DNA from: Acidobacteriota bacterium
GTDB lineage: Bacteria > Acidobacteriota > Aminicenantia > JBFLYD01
Reading direction: 5' to 3'
DNA length: 64,000 bases
Assembly: GCA_040756905.1 (NCBI GenBank)
Contig: JBFLYD010000035.1
Coordinates: 1 to 64,000 of the forward strand
Below the pieces are notes generated by a model. That model made no database searches, had not been told where the DNA came from, and saw only the letters and a program-made list of their open reading frames with translations. A program made the translations under genes and the position numbers. Shown one piece after another: positions 22,372 to 30,190 of the stretch; the stretch's first letter is position 1; each line of letters opens with the position of its first letter.

Positions 22372-24555
22372 ATGAAAAAATTAATAATTTTATACATTTT
22401 ATTTTTTTTGCCTTTTTGTGCCCCTCTTAAAAAAGTAAAAAAAGAGGAAGAGGTTCTCAGAGCGTTTCCGATTAGAAAACCGGTTATAAGAGTTGGTCTT
22501 ATTGATGGAACTGAAAAAATTGAAATCCAGGCAGATTCGATGAGGATCTGGCGCAACAATGGCCATTTTAATCTTTTAGCCTTAAACGCAAAGAATCTCA
22601 TAATAGCAACTGAAGTTGAAAAGGAAAAAGAAAGATATTCGATTCAACTGGCAGCATTCACAACCAGGAGCAAAGCTGAGGAATTCATCTCAAAACTTAA
22701 GGGAATTTTTATTAAGGAAATTTTTATTGAAGAGGACAGAGTTTCAAAATTATTCAAGATTAAAGCAGGATATTATTCCGATAGATCCGAGGCAGAGCAG
22801 GATATAAAAAAAGCATGGAATTTAAAAATTAACGATGCATGGATACTTCATGAAAAGTTCAGTAAAGAAAAAACCGATGTTGCGTTTCTCTACTGGGAAG
22901 GAAAGAGTGAAAAGCTTTTCAAAGGAAATTCATTGATGATGATTCCTTCCTCAAGGAATACCAGCCTGAAGTTCAATGGTAATTTGTACAGTGGAATTTT
23001 CTCAATAATTCATAATAAAAATGGTTTAACTCTTGTAAATACATTGAATATCGATGATTATCTCAAAGGCGTTGTTCCCAATGAACTATCCCCCTTCAAT
23101 TATCCTGAGATTGAAGCATTGAAAGCTCAGGCAGTTGCTGCAAGAACGTATGCCCTGAAGAACATGGGGTCATTCGAAATGAACGGATATGATATTTGCG
23201 CTTCTTCTTCATGCCAGGTGTATAATGGAAAAAGCTCTGAAAACCCGCTAAGTTCAAAAGCAGTGGATGAGACAATTGGAGAAGTTGCTATTTATAAGAA
23301 CGATTTAATAAATGCACTATACACATCCACATGTGGAGGAGCAACAGAGGACGGAGAGAATGTCTTTGGGGGCGAAGAAATATCATACCTGAAAAACGTT
23401 GAATGCTCGATAGAAAATCTGAATGAATATATTTTGAGAACCTCTGTTCCTCCGCTTTCAATTAGGCTTGATGAGAGAGTAATAACCAAGGAAATTGCCA
23501 GACTTATCAGTCTGGAAATAATTCCGATGTTTTCAATTTTCTCATCATTTGAGGATGAGGCAAAAAAAGATGAAATACAGGAATGGATTTCAAGGCTGAT
23601 TTTGTTTTTAGGGAAAAAACAAAAAAAGATTTCGATAGAGGGAGATTTAAACTGGGTTAATTTTGGAGTGTATCTCATAAAATGCCTTGACTGGGAAAAA
23701 AGGCCGGATCTCCTCTTAAGAAAAAAAGAAGTTGAATTCCTGTTCAAGAATACAAAAGTTTTATCCGATGAAGAAAAAAGCGTAATTACATATCTTGTTC
23801 ATGAAAAAATATTACCTGCCCTTAATGAATCAAATTACATAAACACACGGATTAGAAGAGGAGATGCAGCTCTTGTAGTTTTAAATGTTATAAATAAATT
23901 AAAGCCAGACCTGATGGAAAAAGGAGAAATTGCGAAAGCTCTCTCTGATTCTGAGCTTGAAATTGAAAAAGAAAGTAAAAAAATGAAACTCAAGATAAAC
24001 CCTAATGTCTTCCTGTTCAGAGATATAAACAATGAGTTATCCCCTGCTACTTCCATCAACTTAATCGGAGATGAGAGGGCTACATGGATAGAAAAAAACG
24101 GGGAATTAAAATACATTGAAATAATTCCTTCAATTTCATCCCTTCTGGACAGAACATCTCTTTACAGCAGATGGATAGTAAGGAAATCAAAAAACGAACT
24201 TGAGAGAGGCATCAAAAAATTTTACCCGATTAAAGAGCTTATCGATGTTGCAGTGAAAAAAAGAGGTTCATCAAACAGAGTGATAGAGCTTGTAGTTATC
24301 AGTAGCAATGAGGAAATCTTAATAAAGGGTTATCAGATAAAAGCTGCGCTTGGTTTAAGAGATACACTATTTGAAATCGACAGAGAATGGAATAGAGATG
24401 GGAAAATTACCCATTTTACTTTTTCCGGCAGGGGCTGGGGACATGGAGTAGGAATGTGTCAGATTGGAGCTTTTGGGATGGCAAGAAACGGCGCAAATTA
24501 CAAACAGATTTTGAAAAAATATTATAAGAATATTGAAGTAAAAAAAATATATTAA
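22372..24555 (+). CDS. SPOR-SpoIID lipoprotein, putative peptidoglycan lytic transglycosylase
   Basis: This 727-residue protein starts with a lipoprotein signal (LPFCAP, Cys about 17). A SPOR domain spans about 78-155 (YSIQLAAFTTRSKAEEFI ... FKIKAGYYSDRSEAE). The SpoIID/LytB domain begins with YLKGVVPNELSPFNYPEIEA and LKAQAVAARTYA. It has the conserved CQVYNG and TSTCGGATED stretches, and closes with GRGWGHGVGMCQIGAFGMA. SPOR domains bind glycan strands stripped of peptides and SpoIID cleaves such strands. A roughly 250-residue insertion (about 350-600) interrupts the SpoIID domain and has no recognised fold; part resembles a helical S-layer-homology-like region (INTRIRRGDAALVVLNVINK). It ends the envelope operon. 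Confidence 0.85.
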   Translation: MKKLIILYILFFLPFCAPLKKVKKEEEVLRAFPIRKPVIRVGLIDGTEKIEIQADSMRIWRNNGHFNLLALNAKNLIIATEVEKEKERYSIQLAAFTTRSKAEEFISKLKGIFIKEIFIEEDRVSKLFKIKAGYYSDRSEAEQDIKKAWNLKINDAWILHEKFSKEKTDVAFLYWEGKSEKLFKGNSLMMIPSSRNTSLKFNGNLYSGIFSIIHNKNGLTLVNTLNIDDYLKGVVPNELSPFNYPEIEALKAQAVAARTYALKNMGSFEMNGYDICASSSCQVYNGKSSENPLSSKAVDETIGEVAIYKNDLINALYTSTCGGATEDGENVFGGEEISYLKNVECSIENLNEYILRTSVPPLSIRLDERVITKEIARLISLEIIPMFSIFSSFEDEAKKDEIQEWISRLILFLGKKQKKISIEGDLNWVNFGVYLIKCLDWEKRPDLLLRKKEVEFLFKNTKVLSDEEKSVITYLVHEKILPALNESNYINTRIRRGDAALVVLNVINKLKPDLMEKGEIAKALSDSELEIEKESKKMKLKINPNVFLFRDINNELSPATSINLIGDERATWIEKNGELKYIEIIPSISSLLDRTSLYSRWIVRKSKNELERGIKKFYPIKELIDVAVKKRGSSNRVIELVVISSNEEILIKGYQIKAALGLRDTLFEIDREWNRDGKITHFTFSGRGWGHGVGMCQIGAFGMARNGANYKQILKKYYKNIEVKKIY

Positions 24556-24572
24556 AAAATAAAGGAAGTATA

Positions 24573-24606
24573 ATTGATCAGAAAAGGTAACTTCGAAAAC
24601 ACGCTT
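24573..24606. repeat. Fragment of the GGGTGGCGGAG-family repeat
   Basis: Reads ttgatcagaaaaggtaactt, then cgaaaacacgct. It matches the edge of the copies at 14036-14100 and 63279-63290. It abuts the next repeat directly. Confidence 0.55.
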
Positions 24607-24614
24607 CATATATC

Positions 24615-24913
24615 AAAAGCTCCAGATGCTAGTGTCGTGTCACTTAAATATCTTTTATTATTCTTTTGTGCCACAACACTTTCCCTATGGGAGAAAGATC
24701 TCCTTAGACGCTTCGCTGAGCACCCCCCAGAAATGGGGAAGATACCTTCCCCATACCCCTTCAGTGTGCTTTAGGAGAAATTGTTTGTTTGAGAAGATAT
24801 TTATTGGACAGCACACTAGGCGCAGTGAAGCTTTGAGCGGAGGTGTACTTCCTGTACGTTGGAGCGATAAAGCTGAGACTGCAACGAAGCAGATGGACTT
24901 TTTCAGAGGTCTC
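24615..24913. repeat. GAGACCTCT-family element, second copy, interrupted
   Basis: The left portion aaaagctccagatgc and right portion gcgcagtgaagctttgagcg ... ctttttcagaggtctc match 6344-6456 closely. They are split by a 190-bp insert (24629-24819). The left terminal GAGACCTCT is missing. Confidence 0.8.
24629..24819. mobile_element. MITE-like insert with GTGTGCTGTC-type ends
   Basis: The insert lies between TAG...TAG, a likely 3-bp target duplication at a site that reads AAG in the intact copy. Its ends, GTGTCGTGTCACTTAAATATC and the complement of GATATTTATTGGACAGCACAC, are imperfect inverted repeats of about 21 bp. The interior has a hairpin (ggggaagataccttcccc) and no gene. It resembles a non-autonomous derivative of an insertion sequence. 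Confidence 0.7.
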
Positions 24914-24939
24914 AAAAAAATAAGGAAATGGAGATTACA

Positions 24940-25479
24940 ATGAGAGAAAGACTTCTGGAGATTTTAAAGGAAAAATCTTTTAAAAAAGATGTAAAAAGGA
25001 TTTTAGCATCCGGGAGGGAAAGCACTTATTATATCGATGGAAAAATAACCACAATGGATCCTGAGGGAGCATATCTTATAGCAAATATTGTGCTCGAAAT
25101 TTTAAAAGCATTTGATGTAGATGCAATAGGAGGCTATACTCTTGGAGCAGACCCGATTGTGGGTGCAGTTGTTGGATTGAGTTATCAACTGAGAAAGCCA
25201 ATTTATGGGTTCATAGTGAGAAAAGAACCAAAAACTCATGGAGAGATGAAATTGATTGAAGGACCATTTAAAAGAGGATGGAAAGTTGCCCTTATCGATG
25301 ATGTTGTTACTACCGGTTCTTCAATATTGAAAGCTGCAAAAGCTGTGGAGGAAGAAGGAGCTGAGGTGGCGTTGACAATGGCAATAGTTGATAGGTTGGA
25401 AGGTGGAAGAAAAAACCTGGAATCAAAGGGTTATAAATTCATTTCTATATTCACAAGAAAAGATTTCGGAATCCTTTAA
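24940..25479 (+). CDS. pyrE: Orotate phosphoribosyltransferase
   Basis: PyrE joins orotate to PRPP to give OMP in pyrimidine synthesis. The PRPP-binding motif VALIDDVVTTGSS is complete (near residue 115). The N-terminal SGRESTYYIDGKITT and the FIVRKEPKTHGE segment with the mobile-loop lysines are as expected. I prefer the ATG at 24940 because GGAG lies 6 nt upstream; an in-frame ATG at 24928 has poor spacing. The gene begins 26 bp after the composite repeat block, so its promoter must lie in or upstream of repeat DNA. Confidence 0.92.
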   Translation: MRERLLEILKEKSFKKDVKRILASGRESTYYIDGKITTMDPEGAYLIANIVLEILKAFDVDAIGGYTLGADPIVGAVVGLSYQLRKPIYGFIVRKEPKTHGEMKLIEGPFKRGWKVALIDDVVTTGSSILKAAKAVEEEGAEVALTMAIVDRLEGGRKNLESKGYKFISIFTRKDFGIL

Positions 25480-25495
25480 AAAATGGGATGTGTCC

Positions 25496-25759
25496 CTATT
25501 TTTTGCTATTTTGTTTTAAATAATTGATTATAAATTCCTTCTCCAGCTGATTCAATTCCTTTCCATATTTTTCAATGTATTCATTCCATTTTTCAAATGA
25601 AAACTTAGATGGAGGAACCAAGTTATGACAAACAGTGCATTTTGACCTGTAAAGCTTTTCTCCTTCTGACATTCTGGTTTTTGGAACTACAGATGCACAT
25701 GAAAATAATAAAATCATTAAAATTAAAAATAGGGCTGTATTTTTTGTTAACACCTTCAT
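25496..25759 (-). CDS. Small c-type cytochrome lipoprotein, one haem
   Basis: The 87-residue protein has a lipoprotein signal (LLFSCASV, Cys21) and one haem-binding CTVCH motif. About 40 further residues follow, with EKWNEYIEKYGKELNQLEKE and a helix ending IINYLKQ typical of small class-I-like cytochromes. After CTVCH there is no methionine or histidine to serve as the sixth ligand, so the haem may be five-coordinate or use another residue or protein. It lies 213 bp downstream of an outer-membrane protein gene on the same strand, separated by repeat DNA. It may be cotranscribed and take part in periplasmic electron transfer. Confidence 0.75.
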   Translation of the reverse strand: MKVLTKNTALFLILMILLFSCASVVPKTRMSEGEKLYRSKCTVCHNLVPPSKFSFEKWNEYIEKYGKELNQLEKEFIINYLKQNSKK

Positions 25760-25870
25760 TCTTATTTACCCTTTCAAACTTTTCTCTGTGATGCTTTATA
25801 TTTTATTTCTTTTCTGAAAAATTTCAAATCTTATATACCTTTTCTCAATTATTTATTTCTTCTTACTCTC

Positions 25871-25928
25871 CAGTGTGCTGTCCCTTATATATCTTTACAG
25901 GCAAAAAAATCTCTCCGACAGCACACTG
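25871..25928. repeat. Short inverted repeat with CAGTGTGCTGTC arms
   Basis: A 58-bp unit has perfect 12-bp terminal arms, CAGTGTGCTGTC and GACAGCACACTG. These are the same end sequences as the larger insert at 24629-24819, so it is probably an internally deleted relative. It falls in the 213-bp gap 25760-25972, which otherwise shows no gene. Confidence 0.7.
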
Positions 25929-25937
25929 AAGGGGTAT

Positions 25938-25969
25938 GGGGCAGAATTGCGGCGAGCCTTCCGTTCAAT
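25938..25969. repeat. 32-bp direct repeat, copy 1
   Basis: Starts ggggcagaattgcggcgagc and ends cttccgttcaat. An identical copy lies at 26758-26789 in the same orientation. The two flank the body of the outer-membrane protein gene; this copy ends 3 bp before its stop codon. Confidence 0.85.
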
Positions 25970-25972
25970 TCG

Positions 25973-26800
25973 CTAAAGAGGTATCCCAAGAAGAAGCCTG
26001 AAATCTATGTCCCTGCTCTCCTTATTCAACCCTGAAGCTACTCCGAGGCTTATCCAGAATTTTGAAGTTGCAAAGGAAATTGTTGGGCCTAAATAATATC
26101 TCTTATCAGTGAAATTGCCCTTTGATTCTATCCCTAACTTTATTCTGGGGTTAAATTCATAACTCAGCCCTGTTGCATATTCATGCTTAGCATCTACTCC
26201 CTTTACAAGTTCTCTTTCAAGAATCTGATTGTATGAAAAATTTAGATTTCCAATTGTTTTTGCAAGTATCAATTTTCCTTCAAACTCCCCTGGCTCGGAC
26301 AAGTTTCCATTATTTTTATATTCAAGATAAATTAATGGGTCTAACGGGAATTGATCCCTTTCCCCTATTCTTATTCTTGTTCGAATTTTAAACCCATCAT
26401 AATAAAATGAAGAAGAATGTTCTGAATTTTTATGGGTGAACTGCTGATAAATACTTATATCCCAGTGATCAGTAATTCCATATTCAAGCTCCATCCAGTG
26501 TTTCCAGTTATTTACATTTCCTTTATCTTTATCAGGAAGCTCCAATGTTAAATAATACTCAATCTCAGCTCCTCCTCTATGCATCGTTAAATATTCATAT
26601 GTCCAGACATAACTTCTTCGGTCTGCATATAAGGAAAAAGAAGAAGCAACAATTAGAACTACGATTAACATTTTGAAGAACCCCGCGATAAATGGCGGGG
26701 ATTTTTCGACGGAAAGGTATTTTATCATTAATATTGCTCGCCTTACTTGCCCCTGAAGGGGCAGAATTGCGGCGAGCCTTCCGTTCAATAATTTTTTCAT
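25973..26800 (-). CDS. Outer-membrane beta-barrel-like protein under a Fur-type promoter
   Basis: I do not recognise the family with certainty. The mature part alternates aromatic and polar residues as in outer-membrane barrels (for example WKHWMELEYGITDHWDISIY and YFTDKRYYLGPTISFATS-like strands). I start at 26800, where AAAAAAGGAG is a good ribosome site; an ATG at 26830 is also in frame. The N-terminus is odd. About 35 residues encoded by repeat DNA (starting NGRLAAILPLQG) precede a normal signal core (FKMLIVVLIVASSFSLYA), so an in-frame insertion seems to lie at the start of the signal peptide. A c-type cytochrome lipoprotein follows on the same strand. Confidence 0.65.
   Translation of the reverse strand: MKKLLNGRLAAILPLQGQVRRAILMIKYLSVEKSPPFIAGFFKMLIVVLIVASSFSLYADRRSYVWTYEYLTMHRGGAEIEYYLTLELPDKDKGNVNNWKHWMELEYGITDHWDISIYQQFTHKNSEHSSSFYYDGFKIRTRIRIGERDQFPLDPLIYLEYKNNGNLSEPGEFEGKLILAKTIGNLNFSYNQILERELVKGVDAKHEYATGLSYEFNPRIKLGIESKGNFTDKRYYLGPTISFATSKFWISLGVASGLNKESRDIDFRLLLGIPL
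26758..26789. repeat. 32-bp direct repeat, copy 2
   Basis: Identical to 25938-25969. This copy encodes the start of the extra N-terminal peptide of the outer-membrane protein. Together with a GC-rich hairpin at about 26680-26700 (ccccgcgataaatggcgggg) it forms the inserted segment. Confidence 0.85.
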
Positions 26801-26845
26801 TTGACTCTCCTTTTTTAACAACTTTTTCATTTAAATATCATTAAT

Positions 26846-26860
26846 TGAGAATGAATCTCA
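26846..26860 (-). promoter_or_regulatory. Fur-box-like operator
   Basis: TGAGAATGAATCTCA is a 7-1-7 inverted repeat close to the classical Fur box (TGATAAT-n-ATTATCA), with one mismatch in the dyad. It lies directly downstream of the -10 box (26861-26866) and covers the expected transcription start. A bound Fur-type repressor would block initiation. A related regulator such as Zur or Mur would also be compatible. Confidence 0.7.
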
Positions 26861-26889
26861 ATATTAATATGAAAATATTTTTTTGTCAA
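26861..26889 (-). promoter_or_regulatory. Consensus promoter of the outer-membrane protein/cytochrome unit
   Basis: On the minus strand TTGACA (26884-26889), a 17-bp spacer and TAATAT (26861-26866). The next 200 bp upstream (26890-27093) is very AT-rich, and I see no gene or repeat there. Confidence 0.75.
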
Positions 26890-27093
26890 CTAAAAATTTT
26901 TTTTCTAGTGTAAGGCTTGAATTTTTTTCAGTTTACATGTAACGACTTCGAATTATCCATTAAAAAATTATATAAAATTTTATCCCTGCTTTATGAAAAA
27001 ATACATATGAAATATTTTTATTGTTTGTTACAGAGTTCTATGGTTCTTATCTTTTAAGGGATTGTGGAGGCAAGGGAGTAATTTTGTATTTCT

Positions 27094-27795
27094 TCATTTT
27101 AATTCTCTTCCTATCCATACAACCTCACCTAAAATAATTTTTAATAAATCCCTGAATTTCCGTCGTTCAAGGATAATTTCTTCGTGCCCTCTTCTATTTT
27201 CAGGAATTAAAAAGATAAACCTTTCTGATATTTTCACTCTCCGAACCATAATCCCTCTCTCCTCTGAACTTTCAGGGATGTTTATTAAATAGAGTTTCTT
27301 AAATACTGGTTTCATCCTTTTATAACGATTTCTATCAATTAAAATTAAATCACCATCCTGAATGATAGGATACATGGAGTCCCCAAGAATCTGACATGCC
27401 AGAGGACTTACCAGATCTTTTATAAACTGGGATTCGAAGGCTTTCCAGTCTATTATCTGATTGGGAAGAATTACAGTCTGCCCCGCGTTGACAGGTTCTA
27501 CCACTGGGATGGACACGAATTGCTTTGTGAAGTATTGTCTGGAAGATTCTTTAACTTTAGATGGCGTTATTTCAAAATACATTTCTTTAAGTTCCTTATC
27601 TTCTTTAAAGAACTCCTCTAATGTCATTCCTAACCCATCATGAATTAATTTGTATAAAGTAAACCATCTTATATCTCCTTTATTATTTTCGATATTACTA
27701 AGGCGAGTCCTTTCTATTCCTGCTTTCTCAGCCACTTCCTCTTGAGATTTGCCCAAAGCTCGTCTTTTTTCTCTTAAGTAATTTCCGATTAACAT
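27094..27795 (-). CDS. XRE-family regulator with S24 (LexA/CI-like) domain
   Basis: The 233 residues begin with a helix-turn-helix (about 6-58, with LGKSQEEVAEKAGIERTRLS). The C-terminal LexA/S24 peptidase-like domain (about 95-225) has the serine of GDSMYP at Ser140 and an Ala104-Gly105 pair where the self-cleavage site is expected. The usual catalytic lysine (VKRL in LexA) appears as Arg185 in MVRRVK, so self-cleavage may be lost or altered. It is divergent from the exopolysaccharide operon and is the obvious candidate to regulate it. No phage genes are nearby, which argues against a prophage repressor. Confidence 0.85.
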   Translation of the reverse strand: MLIGNYLREKRRALGKSQEEVAEKAGIERTRLSNIENNKGDIRWFTLYKLIHDGLGMTLEEFFKEDKELKEMYFEITPSKVKESSRQYFTKQFVSIPVVEPVNAGQTVILPNQIIDWKAFESQFIKDLVSPLACQILGDSMYPIIQDGDLILIDRNRYKRMKPVFKKLYLINIPESSEERGIMVRRVKISERFIFLIPENRRGHEEIILERRKFRDLLKIILGEVVWIGRELK

Positions 27796-27804
27796 TTCAC
27801 TACA

Positions 27805-27833
27805 AAAATATAAGTGTTTTTTTTAATAATCAA
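27805..27833 (-). promoter_or_regulatory. Promoter of the XRE/S24 gene
   Basis: On the minus strand TTGATT (27828-27833), a 17-bp spacer and TATTTT (27805-27810). The ATG is at 27795, so the leader would be only a few bases and no ribosome site is present. Confidence 0.5.
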
Positions 27834-27849
27834 GAATAATAAGATATAC

Positions 27850-27880
27850 TTGACAAAGATAATATTATGTCTTATATAAT
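27850..27880 (+). promoter_or_regulatory. Exopolysaccharide operon promoter with central palindrome
   Basis: A perfect TTGACA (27850-27855) is followed by overlapping -10 options: TATATA (27873-27878, 17-bp spacer) and TATAAT (27875-27880, 19-bp spacer). The spacer contains a perfect palindrome ATAATATTAT (27859-27868), a natural operator candidate for the divergent XRE/S24 regulator. Confidence 0.7.
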
Positions 27881-27925
27881 ATACGAAACTGAAAATAAGC
27901 AGAGGAAGGGGGATTTTAATAAAGA

Positions 27926-29224
27926 ATGAGAAGAAATACAGAATATATAGGTAAAGCAAAAGGAAAAACCAAAGAAATTAATAAAAAATCATTCTTTTTT
28001 GTATTAACTATCATAATATTCTTTTTATTAAATGGGAGAAATGAATTATATGGTGGGACGTGGATGGGCGAGGAGTTAGAGCGGTTGATAAAAGAGGCAA
28101 GGCTAAAAATCGGGCCATTCAGGATAAAAACTATTTTATTTTTAAATAACGCTGGCTATGACTCGAATGTGTACGGAACTCCTTATGACCCAATCAAGGA
28201 CTACACCTTTACCACAGGACCTGCTTTTTATATCTATTTGCCTTTAAAGAAAAGGATTTTATTTTCGGTATATGAGTCTCCTCAGTATGTATATTTCCTG
28301 GAAACAAAGAGAGAGAGGACATGGAATAATTACTTTAATGGAGAGGTTTATTTTGTCTTCAACAGATTTCTTTTTTCCTTTGGAAGAGGATTCTCTGATG
28401 CAAGGGAGAGATGGAATACAGAGATTGATATAAGGCCGCGGAGAAAAGAGGATAGTGTTCAAGGTTCTGTATTATGGCAGACTGCGAGGAGGACTTCATT
28501 CTCTATAAGGTACACAAAAGCAAATTATGATTATGAGAATCTTTACTATGAAAGATTTAACATAAGAGATCAATTGAACAGGGAGGAAAACTATGTAAAT
28601 TTTACAGGTTATTATCAACTTTTTCCAAGGACAAAATTTTTTTTAGATTTTGAGTATGGATTTTTCAATTTTGAAAATCCTTTGAGTTTCAGGAATTCTA
28701 AAAGCTATGCAATTTATGGAGGGTTTGAGTTTTCACCCTTTGGAGCAATAAGAGGAAGGATAAATCTTGGTTATAAATTCTTTGATTCTTTGATTCCTGA
28801 AAGAAAAGATTATAGGGGAATTGTTGGAAACACCAGTATGGATCTGCGGTTATTGAGGTTTTTTGCTTTGAGAGCATTATACAGAAGGGATATTCAGTTT
28901 TCATTATGGTATGACAATATTTATTTTCTTGAGAATAGGTATGGAAGTGGAGCATCGGTGTATTTATTTAGAAATATCAGAATAGATTATGACTACAGCT
29001 TAGGGAGAAATACTTATCCCCAGATAGAAAGAGAGCTCATAGCTCATAGCCTGTGGCAAAAAAGAGAGGATGATTATAAAATTCATTCGGTGGGAATTTA
29101 TTTCAGGATAAAGAGGGAGCTGGGGATTGGAGTCACTTTAAGTAAATGGATAAGAGATTCAAATCTGGACTGGGAGGATGATGAAAAGCTTTTTGTAGGA
29201 GCAAACCTTACATATAATTTTTGA
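27926..29224 (+). CDS. Outer-membrane beta-barrel protein heading the exopolysaccharide export operon
   Basis: The 432 residues have a long positively charged N-terminus, a hydrophobic signal core (about 22-42) and then a protein rich in alternating aromatic residues. It ends in Phe (GANLTYNF), as barrels do. Its place directly before a Wza-type gene suggests an outer-membrane partner for polymer export or surface attachment, comparable in position to GfcD/Wzi-like or PelB/AlgE-like porins. I see no motif that fixes the family. It overlaps the next reading frame by 4 nt if a TTG start is used there. Confidence 0.6.
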   Translation: MRRNTEYIGKAKGKTKEINKKSFFFVLTIIIFFLLNGRNELYGGTWMGEELERLIKEARLKIGPFRIKTILFLNNAGYDSNVYGTPYDPIKDYTFTTGPAFYIYLPLKKRILFSVYESPQYVYFLETKRERTWNNYFNGEVYFVFNRFLFSFGRGFSDARERWNTEIDIRPRRKEDSVQGSVLWQTARRTSFSIRYTKANYDYENLYYERFNIRDQLNREENYVNFTGYYQLFPRTKFFLDFEYGFFNFENPLSFRNSKSYAIYGGFEFSPFGAIRGRINLGYKFFDSLIPERKDYRGIVGNTSMDLRLLRFFALRALYRRDIQFSLWYDNIYFLENRYGSGASVYLFRNIRIDYDYSLGRNTYPQIERELIAHSLWQKREDDYKIHSVGIYFRIKRELGIGVTLSKWIRDSNLDWEDDEKLFVGANLTYNF

Positions 29225-29262
29225 ATGGCTGTGAATTAAGACAGATAAAGAACTATATTGAG

Positions 29263-30141
29263 ATGAGATACATAAACATTTTACGCTTTAGCCTATCTGC
29301 TATTTTTGTTTTTGTGTTTATATTTATATTTTTTAATGTTCTAACCCTGCTTTCTCAAGAAGAACAGGATATTTTTGTAAAGGAGTATACGATTGGACCG
29401 AAAGATTTACTTGAAATTAAAGTATTCGAGCTCCCTGAATTAAATCAAATTGTTAGAGTATCAGAGGATGGTTCAATTACAATTCCTTTACTTGGAAGAG
29501 TGATGGTTGGAGGTTTGACAAAGGATAGTATGGAGAAAAAACTTGCTGATCTTTTAGAGGAAAAATATCTAAAAAATGCACAGGTCTCTGTTTTTATAAA
29601 AGAATATCAGAGCAAGCGTGTTGCTGTGATTGGAGCAGTTGAGAAACCAGGGATGTATGAGTTAATAGGAAGGCAGACTCTTCTTCAAATAATTTCTCAG
29701 GCAGGAGGATTTACTGAAAAAGCAGCAAACGAATTGTTTGTGTTACGGGAAGAAAAGAATGGAATTACCACAAAAATTTCAATTGATTTAGAGGATTTAT
29801 TAATCAATGGAAATCAAAAACTCAATATTCCCCTTCAACCAAATGATGTAATAAATGTGCCTATGGATAAAATTATTCATGTTTATGTCTTTGGAGAAGT
29901 TAATAAGCCAGGTGCATTGGAAGTAAAGATGTCGAAAAAGATTACTTTACTTCAAGCGATTGCCCAGGCAGGAGGAACAACTGACAGAGCCTCGAAATCC
30001 GGTATTGTGATAAAAAGAAAAGGAAAGCATGGAAAAGAGATAAAAATTAAAGTGGATCTCAAGGATATAATTAAGGGAAAAAAGCCAGATATACAACTAC
30101 AAGAGGGAGATGTTGTATATGTCCCAGAATCAATATTCTAA
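29263..30141 (+). CDS. Wza-type polysaccharide export protein (SLBB)
   Basis: This is the outer-membrane/periplasmic channel component for capsule or exopolysaccharide export. It has an N-terminal hydrophobic signal (ending near LLSQEEQD) and the Poly_export domain (YTIGPKDLLEIKVFELPELN, then ITIPLLGRVMVGGLT). Two SLBB domains follow (VAVIGAVEKPGMYELIGRQT and VYVFGEVNKPGALEVKMSKK). I start at the ATG at 29263; a TTG at 29221 would add 14 unlikely residues. There is no lipobox, unlike E. coli Wza, so membrane attachment differs. Wzc follows 49 nt downstream. Confidence 0.9.
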   Translation: MRYINILRFSLSAIFVFVFIFIFFNVLTLLSQEEQDIFVKEYTIGPKDLLEIKVFELPELNQIVRVSEDGSITIPLLGRVMVGGLTKDSMEKKLADLLEEKYLKNAQVSVFIKEYQSKRVAVIGAVEKPGMYELIGRQTLLQIISQAGGFTEKAANELFVLREEKNGITTKISIDLEDLLINGNQKLNIPLQPNDVINVPMDKIIHVYVFGEVNKPGALEVKMSKKITLLQAIAQAGGTTDRASKSGIVIKRKGKHGKEIKIKVDLKDIIKGKKPDIQLQEGDVVYVPESIF

Positions 30142-30190
30142 CATGAATTGCAAAGCATGATGATAAATAAAAGGAAGGAGGGAAGGAGAT

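Noticed and set aside
27094-27795. Prophage repressor
   Set aside because: No integrase, structural or lysis genes are nearby, and the divergent operon is for polysaccharide export.
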